Of a stretch of DNA of 57,500 bases, positions 12,710 to 25,310 are shown piece after piece. This DNA is from Symbiodinium natans (taxonomy: Eukaryota; Sar; Dinophyceae; Suessiales; Symbiodiniaceae), in contig CAJNDS010002503.1 of the NCBI GenBank assembly GCA_905221605.1, forward strand, positions 142,501 through 200,000, given 5' to 3'. The position numbers and the translations under genes were made by a program. Position 1 is the first letter of the stretch. Each line of letters opens with the position of its first letter. The notes beneath the pieces are model-generated. The model was not told the origin of the DNA. It did no database searches and saw only the letters and a list, made by a program, of their open reading frames with translations.

Positions 12710-12930
12710 ACCCTAAACCCTAAACCCTAAACCCTAAACCCTAAACCCTAAACCCGAAACCCGAAACCCGAAACCCGAAACCCTAAACCCTAAACCCTAA
12801 ACCTAAACCCTAAACCCTAAACCCTAAACCCCAAACCCCAAACCCTAAACCCTAAGCCCTAAACCCTCAATTCCAAACCCTAAACCCTAAACCCTAAACC
12901 CTAGACCCTAAAACCTTAACCCTAAACCTT
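12710..12930. repeat. CCCTAAA array with CCCGAAA variants
   Basis: Mostly CCCTAAA with an inner block of CCCGAAA, and single-base degenerate units toward the right end. Confidence 0.9.
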
Positions 12931-13127
12931 TATTTCAACCCAAGCCTGTGGGCAGGAGGGCGGCCGGGCCGTGCAAGGCCAACTGTCATCCCGCTTTAGG
13001 GTAGAGGTTGTAGGGTTTAGGGTTATTTAGGGTTGTTTAGGGTTGTTTAGGGTTATTTAGGGTTATCTAGGTTATTTAGGTTATTTAGGGTACTTGACAC
13101 CTTAAACCCCATAAACCCTAAACCCAA

Positions 13128-13235
13128 ATTCTCAGCGTAGGCCCCGTTCGTGGCTTGGGGGCCCTTGGTCGCAGCCAAAGTTGCGTAGCACACTCGGGGC
13201 ACAAGCCTCGACTACGTCAGGGAGTTGCGGGATCA
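13128..13235 (-). CDS. candidate minus-strand exon or small ORF
   Basis: Open from ATG on the minus strand: MIPQLPDVVEACAPSVLRNF, then GCDQGPPSHERGLR and TGA. No family recognised. It lies between repeat islands and could be coding or chance. Confidence 0.25.
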
Positions 13236-13348
13236 TGTGCCTAAGCCCTGAATTACCCACAATTCCCCGGCATGACCTTTATCGATTGCCAGAAGTGACG
13301 CAACGTTCTTGGCCTAAACCCTAAACCCGGAACCCTAAAGCCTAAATA

Positions 13349-13393
13349 GCCCACACCTCGTCTCTTGTCTGGCGCACGAGAAATATTCCTCAG
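13349..13393 (-). CDS. candidate minus-strand exon with SCARQETR
   Basis: Minus strand, acceptor CCTGAG/GAA, reads EYFSCARQETRCGLF, ending near a GC donor in GGCTTTAGG. It resembles 3304-3351, suggesting related genes or a repeated domain. Function unknown. Confidence 0.33.
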
Positions 13394-14619
13394 GGTTAAG
13401 GGTCTAGGGATTGGGGTTCAGGGTTTTGCGTCCGGGGTTCAGGGTTTAGGGCTGAGTGTGTAGAGTGCCATTGACAGTGGAACCCTTGATGCCATCTGTC
13501 GGTCCACAAAGCCGTAAGCCCCAAACACCCCTTTTCCGCAGAGGAAACCCTCAATTTCGGGCTTAGGGAGAGTTGTATGACAATGAGTTGACATGAACCT
13601 TGGCTCAAAGCGCGACACAGCAAAGTTGCTGTGCTAGGTCGAGGCTGCCACCATGCTAAAGGGCTAGGCCCATCGCAGCTCCATTATCAGACCTTCCATG
13701 CCAGACAGCTCGCGGCAGCAAGACAACAGTCGCACACCTGTTACGTAGACGCGTCCTTTCCCTTGAGCCGTCTGTGCCGCCCGCCTAGTTGGAGAAGCAG
13801 CTCTTTTTTGTTTTTTCTTTTGTGGGCCGTTGGCGGGTCAGCAACTAGGGGCTACAGAATCCTGTGACAACGGCTGCGTGGATTGTAGCTACTCCCAGCC
13901 GTGTTGCAAAAGCACCCTGTGCACTCAAACACGAAATAAGCAGCACCCTTTGCGGCACCCCCTCTTCCGTTTAATTCGTAGGGGTTCCTTTAACGTCGCC
14001 ATGAAACAGAAGGGAGCCCTCTTTAATTGGAGAATGTAGTCCTAGCCGGCGCCCAAAAGCCCTATGCCCTAAACCCAAACCTTGAGAATTCACTCATCTA
14101 GAACCCAAGGAGCTTTCCTGATGGAAGCCACGCAGTCGCCAAAGGCCCTTGTGTCCACGGGTTTTGCAAGCAATCGGGTGATGACCGACGTGGGGGCTGA
14201 GAAGGAAGAGGGTTGAGAGTTTACCATGCACGGGTATGAAACAGGGGTACGCTAAAAACTCCCCAAAAAAGACAATTGTAGGAATCTCCAAAAAGGGTAC
14301 CCCTATTCTACACTGATTTGGTTGGGGCAGCCCCTAAACCCTAAGCACTGAACGGCTGTGCTGGCGGCTCAAAGCCTTCTGAAAGAGCCCTTACTTACAG
14401 CGAATAGTTGAAGGGCATGCCTTTTTGAAAGCTTCGTTCTTCTGTAGGACTACAGTCAACCCCAAACCCTAAACCCTAAACCTTAAACCCTAAACCCTAA
14501 ATTTTCTTCCCTCATTGTTGCGACTTTACCCCGAAACCCTAAACCCCGAAACCCCAACCCCGCCGAAGCCCGAAACCCTATGCCCCCCCACCCCCCCACC
14601 CCCAAAAACAAAAAGAATA

Positions 14620-14675
14620 ACAAAACCCAAAACCCCAAAACCCCAAAACCCCAAAACCCCAAAACCCCAAGGCCC
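14620..14675. repeat. CCCCAAAA (8-bp) array
   Basis: Six or so units of AACCCCAA, identical in sequence to the hypotrich ciliate telomere unit. It is embedded in CCCTAAA-type repeats. Confidence 0.8.
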
Positions 14676-14989
14676 AAAACCCTAAACCCTAAAACCCTAA
14701 ACCCTGAAAACCCTGGACCCTCTACCCTGTTACCGCCTCCATCCCAACACATCAAGAACGCGGAGGCTAGGATGCCGCAGGAAGGCGCACAGGGGCAACG
14801 TGGGGCTTAGGGTTTTACGGATTAGGGGTTTAGGGGTTTAGGGGTTGAGAGTTTAGGGTTTGAGAGTTTAGGGGTTGTAGGGGCTGAGAGTTTAGGGTTT
14901 GGGGGTTTTACGTTTAGGGTTTAGGGGTTTAGGATTTAGGGGTTGAGAGTTTGGTGTTTAGGGCCGGTCGGGCTTTTTGGCTTCATCAA

Positions 14990-16090
14990 TCGCAGAAGCA
15001 TGAAGCTGTGTCAAAGGCTTTGTGACGTGTGCTCATAACGCCGCACGAAGCCAGGTACTTGTGGAATGGAATGAAATGAGCGCATGAATCATATTGAAGA
15101 TTACTGGAGTTTGCTTATAGGCTTTCTTTTTGCATCATAGCAAAAAGAACAGAGAATTTCGCCGCTCAGGAAGCGAAGGTCCCGGCTTACAGCTTTTTTC
15201 TTACATTTCCTCAATGATAGTGTCTTCTCTGGTGGGCTCTTGCTTCTTATTAATACCAAGAAACAAAAAGAATTGTCCTCGACCTGTGCTTTAGGGTCTC
15301 AAGGTGTGTTGAGCTTTCCGGGGGTGACGTGACAACAGTTGAATTAGAGCATGTGCTTGTCCCAAACTTGCAAAGGAGAAACCCCACACCCGAACCCCTA
15401 AAGAAGCCTGAAACGCCAACCCTACCTTGCGCCACCTGAAGCTCTGAAAACCCCGTAAGCCCAAAACCCTAAACGCCCTATATGCCCTGAACCCGATACC
15501 CTGAACCCTAAACCCAAAACCCGAAACCCTAAACCCTAAACCCTAAACCCGAAACCCTAAACCCTAAACTCCCTGCGCGCCCTGGAGACCCCAAACCGGA
15601 ATCCAAAACGACCTCTAATCACGAATTGCTTAAGAACCAACCCCCCCCCCCCCCCCCCAAAAAAAAAGAGCAACAATTAAAAACATTCTTCCTTATATAA
15701 GGGTAATATAGGGATTGTTTTCATTTTTTGATTTTTTGGGGGCTCTTAAGCAAATAGTGTAATTCTAATCCTTGAGCCAGGTCCTGAGCTGTCGGCCTTT
15801 AGGGTTTGTGAGGCTTTGGGTTTTGGGTTTGAGGGCTCTAGGAGTTTATGATTTAGGGTTTGGGGTTTTAGGGCCTTCGGTTCTAGTAGTTTGTAACTTT
15901 GGGTGCAGGGTCTTAGGAGTTAAAGTTCAGGGTCTAGGGTGTTAGGCTTGGGTTTTAGGCTTCGAGGAAGTTTAGCTTCATTGATGTTAAGCTTGGGGTA
16001 TAGCATTCAAATCTTAGGGCAACTTCCGGAACAGCCCTCGTAGGTTGAGGGTTGGCTGGATTCTGCTGTCATGATCAATCACGGCATTTT
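14990..16090. other. no supported gene
   Basis: Degenerate CCCTAAA words at 15440-15570, a poly-C run and TTTAGGG-like words. No exon recognised. Confidence 0.4.
15641..15658. repeat. poly-C run
   Basis: Long C homopolymer. Similar C or G runs occur at 7905, 8281, 9545, 23620, 35227, 35766, 36850, 46000 and 56630, several directly upstream of 3' splice sites or beside foldback elements. Confidence 0.85.
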
Positions 16091-16235
16091 GGGTTTAGGT
16101 TGAGGGTTTAGGGTTTAGGGTCTGGGGTGTGTGGGGAGGGCGTCACTGGCTGGCGGACTGCCTTCCTTTGATTGATACTCTTTGAGGTGTAGGTCGAGGG
16201 TTTTGGGCTTGGGGCAGGGGTTAGGGCTTAGGGCT

Positions 16236-16313
16236 TAGGGAGCCAGGCGGATACCCGACAGCGATGAAGGTCACGTTGCCGGTGTCGCCCCCGCCAAAGA
16301 TGCCGCCGTCTCA
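16236..16313 (-). CDS. exon of an unrecognised minus-strand gene
   Basis: Minus strand after GGCCTGAG/AC the frame reads GGIFGGGDTGNVTFIAVGYP, then PG. Third positions are overwhelmingly G/C, as in the proven exons, and the peptide looks structured. Six upstream codons (ILKWVA) are in frame but separated by TGA. No family recognised. Confidence 0.5.
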
Positions 16314-16742
16314 GGCCACCCACTTGAGGATAGCCGGGCATGGGCAGCATAAAGGACAAAATCTAATCACCGAGAATGGCATATACAAGACATAGAACTG
16401 CATATAGCTTTTAAAGGATACAGCATATCATAATGAGTAATGTATAACTATAACACTGGGTTTAGGGTCCGGGTCACTGAACCCTGAAAACCCAAAGGCC
16501 TGAACCACTCATGATGTCAGCGTAGACCCCAAACGGTGGAAGACCACGGCGCAGGCGCATTGCAAAGTGTCGATCACCGGAGCATAAGCCTGAACCGTAA
16601 ACCCTCAACCCCAAACCCTGAACTCTAAACCCCACCACCCAGCACCTCTGCTGAGTCCGGAAAGCATCTCGAGCTTGCGGAAAAAGCCTGGAGCTCAGCT
16701 TCCTGCGACACTTTTCCAGGGTGCTATGGTATGATCTCCTGG

Positions 16743-17105
16743 TTTATGTTGTGTTGTGTTCTGTCATGAGATGTCACGTCACGTTATGCGATGCCATGTT
16801 ATGCCATGCTATGTTATGAATGTTACGTTACGTTATGCTGTGTTCTGTTGTGTTGTGCTATGCTGTGACATGTTCTGCTGTGTTAAGATATGTTGCGTTA
16901 TGGCTATGGCTATGGTCAGGGTTATGTGGTGTTGTGCAGTGTTACTGTGCTATTTTTTTGTAGTTACCTGTTGTGCTTTGCGATTCCTTTAATGGTATCG
17001 TATGTTGTGCTATGTTGCTTCGTGTTATGTGTTGTATGTTATGCTATGTCATATAATGTTATGTAATGTGTTGTTTTTCTTTAATAATGTTATGTTGTGT
17101 TGTAA
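16743..17105. repeat. degenerate ATGTT/ATGCT repeat
   Basis: Irregular array of TGTTATGC and TGTTGTGC pentamer-like words over about 360 bases. Cys/Val/Met-rich open frames here are repeat artefacts. Confidence 0.8.
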
Positions 17106-17109
17106 GATA

Positions 17110-18225
17110 AACAAGTTCCACGGCATTTGTAGTTGTGGTTGTGGTGCCTGTATTCCCATCTGTATTCGTATTTTGTCGTTGTTCTTATAGTTATGCTTAT
17201 CGTTTTACATATTTCGCAACCAGAAACGCTGTCACAAGTGTTCATGCCTTTTGCGAACATGCCCCAGACACTGCTATGTACAGCTTCTTTGCTTCTGTCT
17301 GCAACATACGAAACCTTCACCAACAACCATGGTTCATCTCCAGGAAAGGGTCTTGAGCTTGTGCTGTCAACCCTAATCCCTGACCATGCCCGACAGACGC
17401 GTGTGCAGAGCGTTTCCAAACAGTAAACTGACAAAAACAAATGGACCCTCAAAATGTGACAAGGTGATTTCGGCATGCGTGTCTCTGAGCCCTTGTGCCG
17501 TTAACCCCGCCCGGGGATGAGTATGGTTATGGTTATCATGATGATTGTCAGTCTGACTTATATCAGTCAAGATTGAAGCTGGAGTCCGAACTGCCCCCTA
17601 GACTTCGATTAAACACCCGGAACCCCCTAGACGTAGACCCTACGTACTCGCCGAATGATAGTCGATGCCCCTGATAGCCCAAAAGGCAACCCACATGTGC
17701 AAAAAACCGACCCATGGAAAGCTCATCATCTAATACCCATGGCGACGCCTTTGAAAAAACGATCACACAAGGCGACGCAAGCGATTGCATACGCAGAAAG
17801 ACAGACCGAAACACTGGAAACTTGAAACCCTGCAGCAGCAGCCGCTCTGAGAGTGGTTGCACCGTTCAAGCAAGGCAGTCATCCAAAGACCCCGCAAAGG
17901 TCAGAGCTGGGTGCCTTATGCTGAACTCCAGACGCCCCAATGCTGTGACACCCTCGAGAGACCCCGACGTGTCACAGAGACAGCTGCAGATAGCTGTGCC
18001 ATGCTGTGCCCAACAGGTCACACACTAGAGAACTGAAACGTGACGCCCTCATGAAACGCCAGTCGCCTACGTGAGACGCCTTTTGTCAAGCACTAGCCCT
18101 AGCTTAATCTCTCTCCCACTCTCTTTACCTACTCTTTCCTCATAGCTGCAAAACTTCTGAGCGTTCAGAGGTTTGGCGCTTCAGGGGTCTGGGGTTCGAA
18201 TGAAGCTTAGAGGTTTAGAGGTTTT
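17110..18225. other. repeat-poor stretch without a supported gene
   Basis: Overlapping open frames on both strands (for example 17714-18028 +) but no motif, splice-site pattern or codon bias that singles one out. Confidence 0.4.
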
Positions 18226-18234
18226 GTCCCTAAA

Positions 18235-18236
18235 CC

Positions 18237-18310
<74 letters not shown>

Positions 18311-18375
18311 ACCCTAAACCCTAAACCCTAAACCCTAAACCCTAAACCCTAAACCCTAAACCCTAAACCCTAGGA
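18235..18375. repeat. CCCTCAA array passing into CCCTAAA
   Basis: About eleven CCCTCAA units followed without a gap by CCCTAAA units, showing local homogenisation of a variant. Confidence 0.93.
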
Positions 18376-18399
18376 GTCGAGAGGAGTTGAGATTCGACT

Positions 18400-18446
18400 T
18401 TGCAGCCCCCATGCTCCCCGAGGATGGGGATGACGACGGCGTCCTT
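18400..18446 (-). CDS. candidate exon island, strand uncertain
   Basis: Minus strand after CCCAAG/ reads DAVVIPILGEHGGCK. The + strand of the same interval (18399-18474) also reads openly, PMLPEDGDDDGVLGCHC. It sits between a CCCTAAA array and a TTTAGGG array like the proven exons. Strand and function unresolved. Confidence 0.3.
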
Positions 18447-19404
18447 GGGTGCCATTGCCGGGGGCCCCCAGACTTCGGGTTTAGGGTTTAGGGTTTAGGG
18501 TTTAGGGTTTAGGGTTTTAGGGTTTAGGGTTTAGGGTTTAGGGTTTAGGGTTTCGGGTTTAGGGTTTAGGGACTTCGGAAGCCCCAAGCCCGGAAAGACT
18601 GTATAAACTCGCAGGGTTCGAGCAGAGGGGCCCTGAAGAGGAGAAGGGTACATTCCATGGCTGGGAAGCCATCCCACATCCTCTGTTTGTTGGGGATTTC
18701 GGATGTCTAAGTGGGGCTTTGGAGCGACGCAGAGGTCTAGGGTGTCGGCATTTAGGCAGGTCAGGGGGGGGTTCAGGAATTTCGCAAGATGAGGCCTCGA
18801 ATTTGGGAATGTTCCGAAACTTAAATGCATGCCAGGAGACGCGGGCCGGAAGCACGGCGAGCAGTGATTCGCGGCAGACTCGGATTCGTGGAGCATTGCC
18901 CTGAAGCCCCGGCGAGATTTTGGGTCTTTTTGGCTTCATACGGTTTATCAGGACACCAACACCTGTGCCCCGAAACCTACGCACCCCCCAAAGCCCCCCA
19001 AAGCGAAGGGCTGGAACCCTAAACCGGCTAATGCCTGTTGGTCAACAGGCTGTTATTATTGTCCATATCGGGTCAGAGAGTTTCGAGGTTTGACTGTTCA
19101 GGTCTCAAGGCTGAGCACGTCCTCATTGGACGCGCTCAGGTGCAAAGCGCCACTGGCCCTTCGTTCACTATCCACTCCAGCCACCTTATCCCTAAACCCA
19201 AGCCTAAAAGGTCCTAAGCCCAAAACCGAAACCTTCAACCCTGAACCCTAAACCCTAAACCCTAACCCTAAACCTTAAATCTCAAAAGAGCTTCCTCAGC
19301 GGTGGAGTGCCTCCGAGGTGGTCACTGGGGCAGCCAGTCAGCAGTATGTTGTCCTGTTGCCTTCTTTGGGGAATTCTGGTTGAATTCTTGAAGCTCGGGT
19401 TAAG

Positions 19405-19525
19405 GTTTAGGGTTTAGGGTTTAGGGTTTAGGGTTTAGGGTTTAGGGTTTAGGGTTTAGGGTTTAGGGTTTAGGGTTTAGGGTTTAGGGTTTAGGGTTTA
19501 GGGTTTAGGGTTTAGGGTTTAGGGC
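19405..19525. repeat. TTTAGGG array
   Basis: About seventeen perfect units. Confidence 0.93.
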
Positions 19526-19529
19526 CCAA

Positions 19530-20385
19530 GTATAGGGATACAAGTACCCACAAGGGGGCTCATCCTACTTATGCCCCAATTCCATGACCTACTTACTAAG
19601 TCCCTTAAAGGGCTTACAGGGTCTGTTTTGGGGTGTAGCGTTGAGGTTCGTGTTTTGTGTTTAGGGTCTTCGTCTTGTTTTGCCAGGTTCGGGTTTTGGC
19701 GTCCTTGAGCCGGAACTGTTGCTACTCGTATCTATAGACGTGTCAATGATCATCGAGTTCTCTCCTAAACGCCCCATAGTTAGCCCCAAAAGCCTTTACA
19801 TTTCCTTCATTGCAACGGCTTTTTGGGGAGAGAGAGAAGCACAGGTGAACACGTATATAATTTCCGAATCCACCATCTGCTTACTGTTTCCTTTTGGCTT
19901 ATGATTAAACTGGGAGGGTTTAGTTCGCCGTTCTTTTGCGACCATGGCTTAGATATGACACCCTCTAACTGAGGTCCCTGTGTACTAACCCTGAAGTATA
20001 GGACTCCAGCCACTCGTTCGTAGGAGTTTCAAGGGGATCTCGCCTTGTGAGACCCTCCAAGCTCGAAGCGCTTCTTGATCGTGTGCCCCTAAGCCGTGCC
20101 ACTAGAATGCCCTGAAGGCACATAAGCTCCGAACACCCGCTAAAACGTAAACCAAATCTTGAAAGCCCCAAGCCCCAAACCATAAACCTTAGCACTTGCT
20201 TCTTCTTTTCGAGGTTGCCCGGGCAACCTCTCAGGCGTCAGATTATGCCAGGGGGGTGTGGAGTGTGTCGGGTTTATGGGTTAGGGCCAGAAGGGAAGGT
20301 CAGACAGTATTCCAGACTTCCAGAGATTTGGGTCGTGGCCGCGCCACGCCTGCCTTGACTTACTTCTTGTACTCAAAGTTTGGGC
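19530..20385. other. no supported gene
   Basis: Repeat-poor, with short open frames only. Nothing recognisable. Confidence 0.35.
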
Positions 20386-20653
20386 CTTAAACCCTAAACC
20401 CTAAACCCTAAACCCTAAACTCACAGTGTGCCAGTGTGCTCCCCACCATGCACTCTTGCAACCAGTCGCAATCTGGTGAGACTTTAGACCTCTGAGCCCT
20501 AGTTGGTTGTTTAAGCTACATCTCGGTATTTCACCAGGTTTTAGGGGTTTGAGGTCTAAGCGCCGGCTCATGGGTCTTATAGGGTTGAATGTGGGGTTTC
20601 GGTGGTTCGGGATGTCCTCTCCCCCTGACCCACCCCCCCCCCCCCACCCAGCT

Positions 20654-20742
20654 ATAGCAGGAGTACGGCGACGGAGGAGTCGGAGCTCCTGGAGGATGAC
20701 GCAAGCTCCGAGGAGGAAGAGGCTATGGGCAGAAACCTAGGA
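20654..20742 (+). CDS. candidate acidic exon
   Basis: Preceded by a long pyrimidine tract. The frame reads STATEESELLEDDASSEEEE, then AMGRN. Together with 21452-21531 it suggests an acidic, serine-rich region of one gene. No family recognised. Confidence 0.35.
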
Positions 20743-21467
20743 ACTCAAGTTGTAAAGTTTAAAACCAATGGAAGTCATATTCTTTCTGCTGCCGTTATAC
20801 ACATGAAGTTGGTCTTAAATTTCCTGAAAGCGAAATTTCTACCCCTTCTTCTCCGTGCGGGGCATGGAATTTGTGCCCTGCTTTGACTTTTTCGTCAGGT
20901 AGCAATTCGGCTTCAGGGGACTCTAAACCCTTTGAGAACCAGCCAGGCAGCCCCTAAATCCCTGCGGACGCAACAGAAATTCAGCTGGACCTGAGACGAT
21001 TCCTATCACGCACCCCGCCCCGGTCACAGAGTGCCCAGGTCCTGTAAAACGATCTGTCCAAATTTCCCATTGGCAACTGTGCCTGTCGTCTATTTGTCAC
21101 ACTGCAGAAAAAAACACAGGGGCAAGGTCCGAAGCAAGGTCCGAAGGGGAATTCCGTGCAACAGTTTCGAGGATTTCGTCACAGGTCGTTGGGGAGGGGA
21201 TTCAGGGTGTGAAGCAGACCGAGGCGGCTCTTGCTTGCTTGCGGTTGATCTAGGGTTCATTGGGGAAATGGTGTTACGGAAAGGTGTTTTGAGAGTTGGT
21301 GCTTAGGGTTTGAAGTTGTCTAGTGGGGCCCATAGACATGGACTGGAGGACTGAACCCTGCAGTACCCCTAAACCCTAAACCCGAAACCCGAAACCCTAA
21401 ACCCTAGACCCGAAACCCTAAACCTAAACCCTAGACCCTAAACCCCAAACCCTGGACCACGATGGGG

Positions 21468-21531
21468 TGAATGGCCAGGCAAGCAGCCTCGAGTCGGAAG
21501 ACAGCTCTGACGAGGAGGCACCAACACTCAG
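21468..21531 (+). CDS. candidate acidic exon
   Basis: Within ATGGCCAG/ to the GGGGGGCTTAG run the frame reads ASSLESEDSSDEEAPTLRG. Similar composition to the island at 20654. Likely an acidic linker if real. Confidence 0.33.
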
Positions 21532-22608
21532 AGGGGGGGCTTAGGGATGGAACAAAGTACGAGATGTCCTCCACCCTCAAGAATTGAGGGCATTGTAGCT
21601 CAACAGCATAGTTGAGGCGCTGGTCGGGGGCCCGCATTGGGTTTTCCAAAGATTCAGGGGGGTGGTTGCCTACGAGACCCCCATGTCTGCAGTGGGGTTT
21701 AGGCTTCAGGTTTAGAGCCCAGGCTCTGAGCTCTTTCATTTCGCGCCCGCCCCCTTCTCAACTGCGGCTTTTCTTGACATGGTGCACTCTACCGTCCTGA
21801 GCCCTAGCCCCCAGCCACCGCAAGGCCCTATGCTTCAGACTCCACAAACCCAAACCCTCTGCTGGCAGGAAGACGATGGGTTTTCCTCCTTGGACATTCA
21901 TCCAATGCATTGCAAGTGGCCAGTCTTGCGATGATGTTTTTTTGGGTTTCAGGGGCCTAAAAACCCTAAAAACCCTAAGCTCTGGGGTGGTTGAGATGGT
22001 TATTTCATGTTACAGAGCAGGATAACATGATCCTGATTCTTTTTAGGGTTATGAAGGTTATGAGGGGATGAGGTTGCTAGTTGCTTGGGCTCTTGTTTCC
22101 CTTTTTGTTGGTTTCTACTTGTCTTAAGTTGGGCTGAAGTTCAGAAGCCCTATACTAGCCTATACTCTAAACCCTGAACCCTAAACACGAAACCCGAAAC
22201 CCTGAACCTGTTCGGGGTTTGGGGCTTTAGGCTGTAGGCTTTTGGATTTAGGGATTCGAAGACGCGCGAACCCAATCTCTCTCATCTGAGGCAGAATTCT
22301 TCGGGAGTCAAGCTGCGCGAGCCTCGTACCACGTGGATGCTGCTTCTCGCTACCCTGCGTCCTAAGGCCCTGAGTTCTTGAAGCTGCCCCAGCCCAACCT
22401 AGAATCCCTGAACCCGCGCAACGAGCCCTGAAATGATCCCAAGCCCACGCCTAAACATCTACAGGGTTTGGGATGCTGGGGTTTAGGAAAGCAAGGGACC
22501 CCTGTGATAGACCCCAAATAGTACAAAACACCTTTTTTTCAGGACACCAAGAATGTACCCTGAAATTCGAAGACCCCGCACGTGGGGTTGTGGTGTTCAC
22601 TCAACAAG

Positions 22609-22683
22609 GCCTGTCTTCCTGACGGGGTGCACCGATGCCAAGAAGTTGGCCACACAAGCAGCCCTAGCCTCAGATGCTCGAGG
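22609..22683 (+). CDS. candidate exon, unrecognised
   Basis: After CAACAAG/G the frame reads PVFLTGCTDAKKLATQAALA, then SDAR, ending near GG/GTAAAG, a good donor. A TTTAGGG array starts just downstream. No family recognised. Confidence 0.38.
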
Positions 22684-23206
22684 GTAAAGGATTTAGGGTT
22701 TAGGGTTTAGGGTTTGGGGTTTAGGGTTTAGGGTTTGGGGTAAAAGGGGCCAGAGGCAGTTTTCACAGGTTTAATGGTACGACCTCGGTTTGGGGGTTTG
22801 GGAGAGTTGTTTTGTATATTTGTTTGGGTTGACGGTGTTTGGGCTGGGGGCTGAGACCGTCTGTTTTGAATTCATGTAGCCCGGCTACAGGATGTTGCTT
22901 CAATATGTGGAGAGAGGTGAGCAGGTTTAGGGTTTCCATTATACATACATACCCCCCTATGAGGGGTGTAGGTTTTAGGCTTTAGGCTTTAGGGTTAGGG
23001 CTTAGTGTTCGGGTAGCCAGCATCAACGAGCAAAAATAGCCAAGCGCTATGTGGAGTCCAAGAGCATCTGCTGTCTGTCCTAAAACCCAAAACCCTGAAT
23101 GGGGTTTAGGGTTTAGGGTTTAGAGTTTAAGGTTTAGGGTTTAGGGTTTAGGGTTTAGGGTTCACGAACAACCAGCGTAGATCCTTGCCGTCTCTGAAGG
23201 CCGCAG

Positions 23207-23269
23207 ATGCAAAAGTTGGAATTCGACAAGGGCGCAGATGCCTCAAGTCTTGCTGAACTTTGGAAGTGA
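23207..23269 (+). CDS. candidate exon, possibly terminal
   Basis: After GCCGCAG/ reads MQKLEFDKGADASSLAELWK followed by TGA. It is followed by a TTTAGGG array. Whether the TGA is used or an earlier GC/GA donor applies is unknown. Confidence 0.33.
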   Translation: MQKLEFDKGADASSLAELWK

Positions 23270-24707
23270 TTTTATGTAAGGCTTGGGGTTTAGGGTTTAG
23301 GGTTTAGGGTTTAGGGTTTAGGGTTTAGGGTCTAGGGTTTAGGGTTTAGGGTCCTCTAGTACAGTAATAGCCTCCTTAAGCCCCAAACACAAAACTCTAA
23401 ACCCCAAACCCTACAGCCGCATCCAAATGCCATTATTAGGGCCTAGCTTTTCCCCGATTGAGGACCTTTCCCTGTATGGGTTGCCGAACCTAAGATCGGA
23501 CAGTGCCCGCATAGGCCAAGGGCTTTAAGGGGGCTTAGTCTTACAATGTTCCGATTCTTCATGCATTCATTTATTTCTTTTGCTTAATTCATTATCATCA
23601 TTACTTATTCATTTTTTTTTTTTTGTGGGGGGGGGGGGGGGTGGCTGTTGTTTTTAAAGGGATGGGAGTTTTAAGGGCTTTTGATTTTGGGGGGTTCTAG
23701 GGTCTGGGGTGTTGGACTAGCTTGTGGGGTGGGAAGTTGGCTGGACGCTTCCACCGTCACCACCTGAAACTGCGATCTCTCCTGGGCGCCGACGCCCCCA
23801 CTCGACTCGAGTGATCCTACTCTGTGCAGCATCTCAAATTCCCCCACACTCAACGCCCCACAACACAAACCCAAAACCCTAAACCCTAACCTCGTGGCCC
23901 CAGGTTCCCAAGTGTTCCCGAGTGTTTGCGATGTATGTGGGAGTCGTGTCGTTGCGTGTCGTTGCGGGGAAGGGGCGGCGGGCGGGTGATCGTGCCAAAC
24001 TCATGCCCCTGTTTCACCACTGGAGAGCGAAACGCTCCGCCTGACCAAGGTGATTCCAGTTTAAAAGAAACCTAAACCCTAAACCCCAAACCCAAACCCT
24101 GAAACCTACCCGGGTTGCCCTTTGTTTGGGAAAGTGGGGCCTTAGGTCCCGCCAGCCGAGGCCTAATGAAGACGCACGTCGCCATGGGAAAGCTGACTGG
24201 GTCCGCAAGTGACTTCACAATGGCCCGCAGCTCAGCAAAGGAAAGGGCTTAGTTCCAGTTTTAGGGTTTAGGGTTTAGGGTTTAGGGTTTAGGGTTTAGG
24301 GTTTAGGGTTTAGGGTTTAGGGTTTAGGGTTTAGGTTCAGGCTTAGGGTTTGGGGTTTAAGTGCACTACTGGCCTGATGGCGTAGAGGCACCTCTAGGAC
24401 TCAAGAGTGCCGGGGGGGCCCTTACAAGGCCCTTTAAGCAACAAAGGGCACCTGTTTCTTACTCCTGGGTTGCTCTCCGACCCAGCCCAACCACCATCTC
24501 CGAACCCATGACATTTAAGGCAACAAAGCCACAGGAGCCTAGTTTTTTGGGTTTAAGGTTCGGGATCTAGGGTGTAGGGTTTAGGGTGATTGCAGATGGC
24601 CTTTTCTTACCTCTTGGGGTTAAGGAATAAGGCAAGGAAGAGAAGCAGTGTCCAGGCCAACGAAATGGCATGGGCCCAGCCACATGGTTCAGGGATCAAA
24701 TGGATGG

Positions 24708-24810
24708 GTTGGGATGTTCCCCTTTATACCAGCAGTCCTTAAAAGGGATTTGTCACAGGGGGTACTACAATCTCTATTCAGGACTGTTTGTATAAGAGGA
24801 ACATCCCAGG
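24708..24810. mobile_element. foldback element, family 1
   Basis: GGGATGTTCCCCTTTATACC at the left and its near complement TATAAGAGGAACATCCCA at the right. Non-coding. Confidence 0.75.
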
Positions 24811-25310
24811 GGGTGGGGGGCTTAAGGGAATTGCCCTTACTAAAGGGATCCGCACTCCGAAGGGGAGCCGACGGGAGGTCCCAGGTAGAAAGGAGGCGGG
24901 GCGGGGGATCTTTGTAGAGTCTGGCAGCTTAATGGCAAACTGGGCGTCGACATCTTGATCTGCCTTATGGGACCGTTGTTGGGAGACTTAAGATTTTGGG
25001 AGACTTAAGATCTACGGCAGACGATCACAGCTCCCTTCCAAAAACGTAACTGTAGATAAGTACATGTATCCCCATATAAGACCTAAACCCTAGACCTTAA
25101 ACCCCAAAGCCCAAGTAGGCCTCCGGGCTTTGGGATGGCTGTTCAGCCGAAATTTCTTCGTGGTAGAAGCCCTGGACTCTCAACCCTTGGCTCTGAAAGC
25201 CCTAGACCCTAACCCTAAACCCTAAATCCTCAAAACCAACCCTAAACCCTAAACCCTAAACCCTCAACCCTCAACCCTAAACCCTAAACCCTAAACCCTA
25301 AGCCCAAAAG

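Noticed and set aside
16756-17190. Cys/Met/Val-rich membrane-like open frames
   Set aside because: Produced by the degenerate ATGTT/TGTTG repeat.
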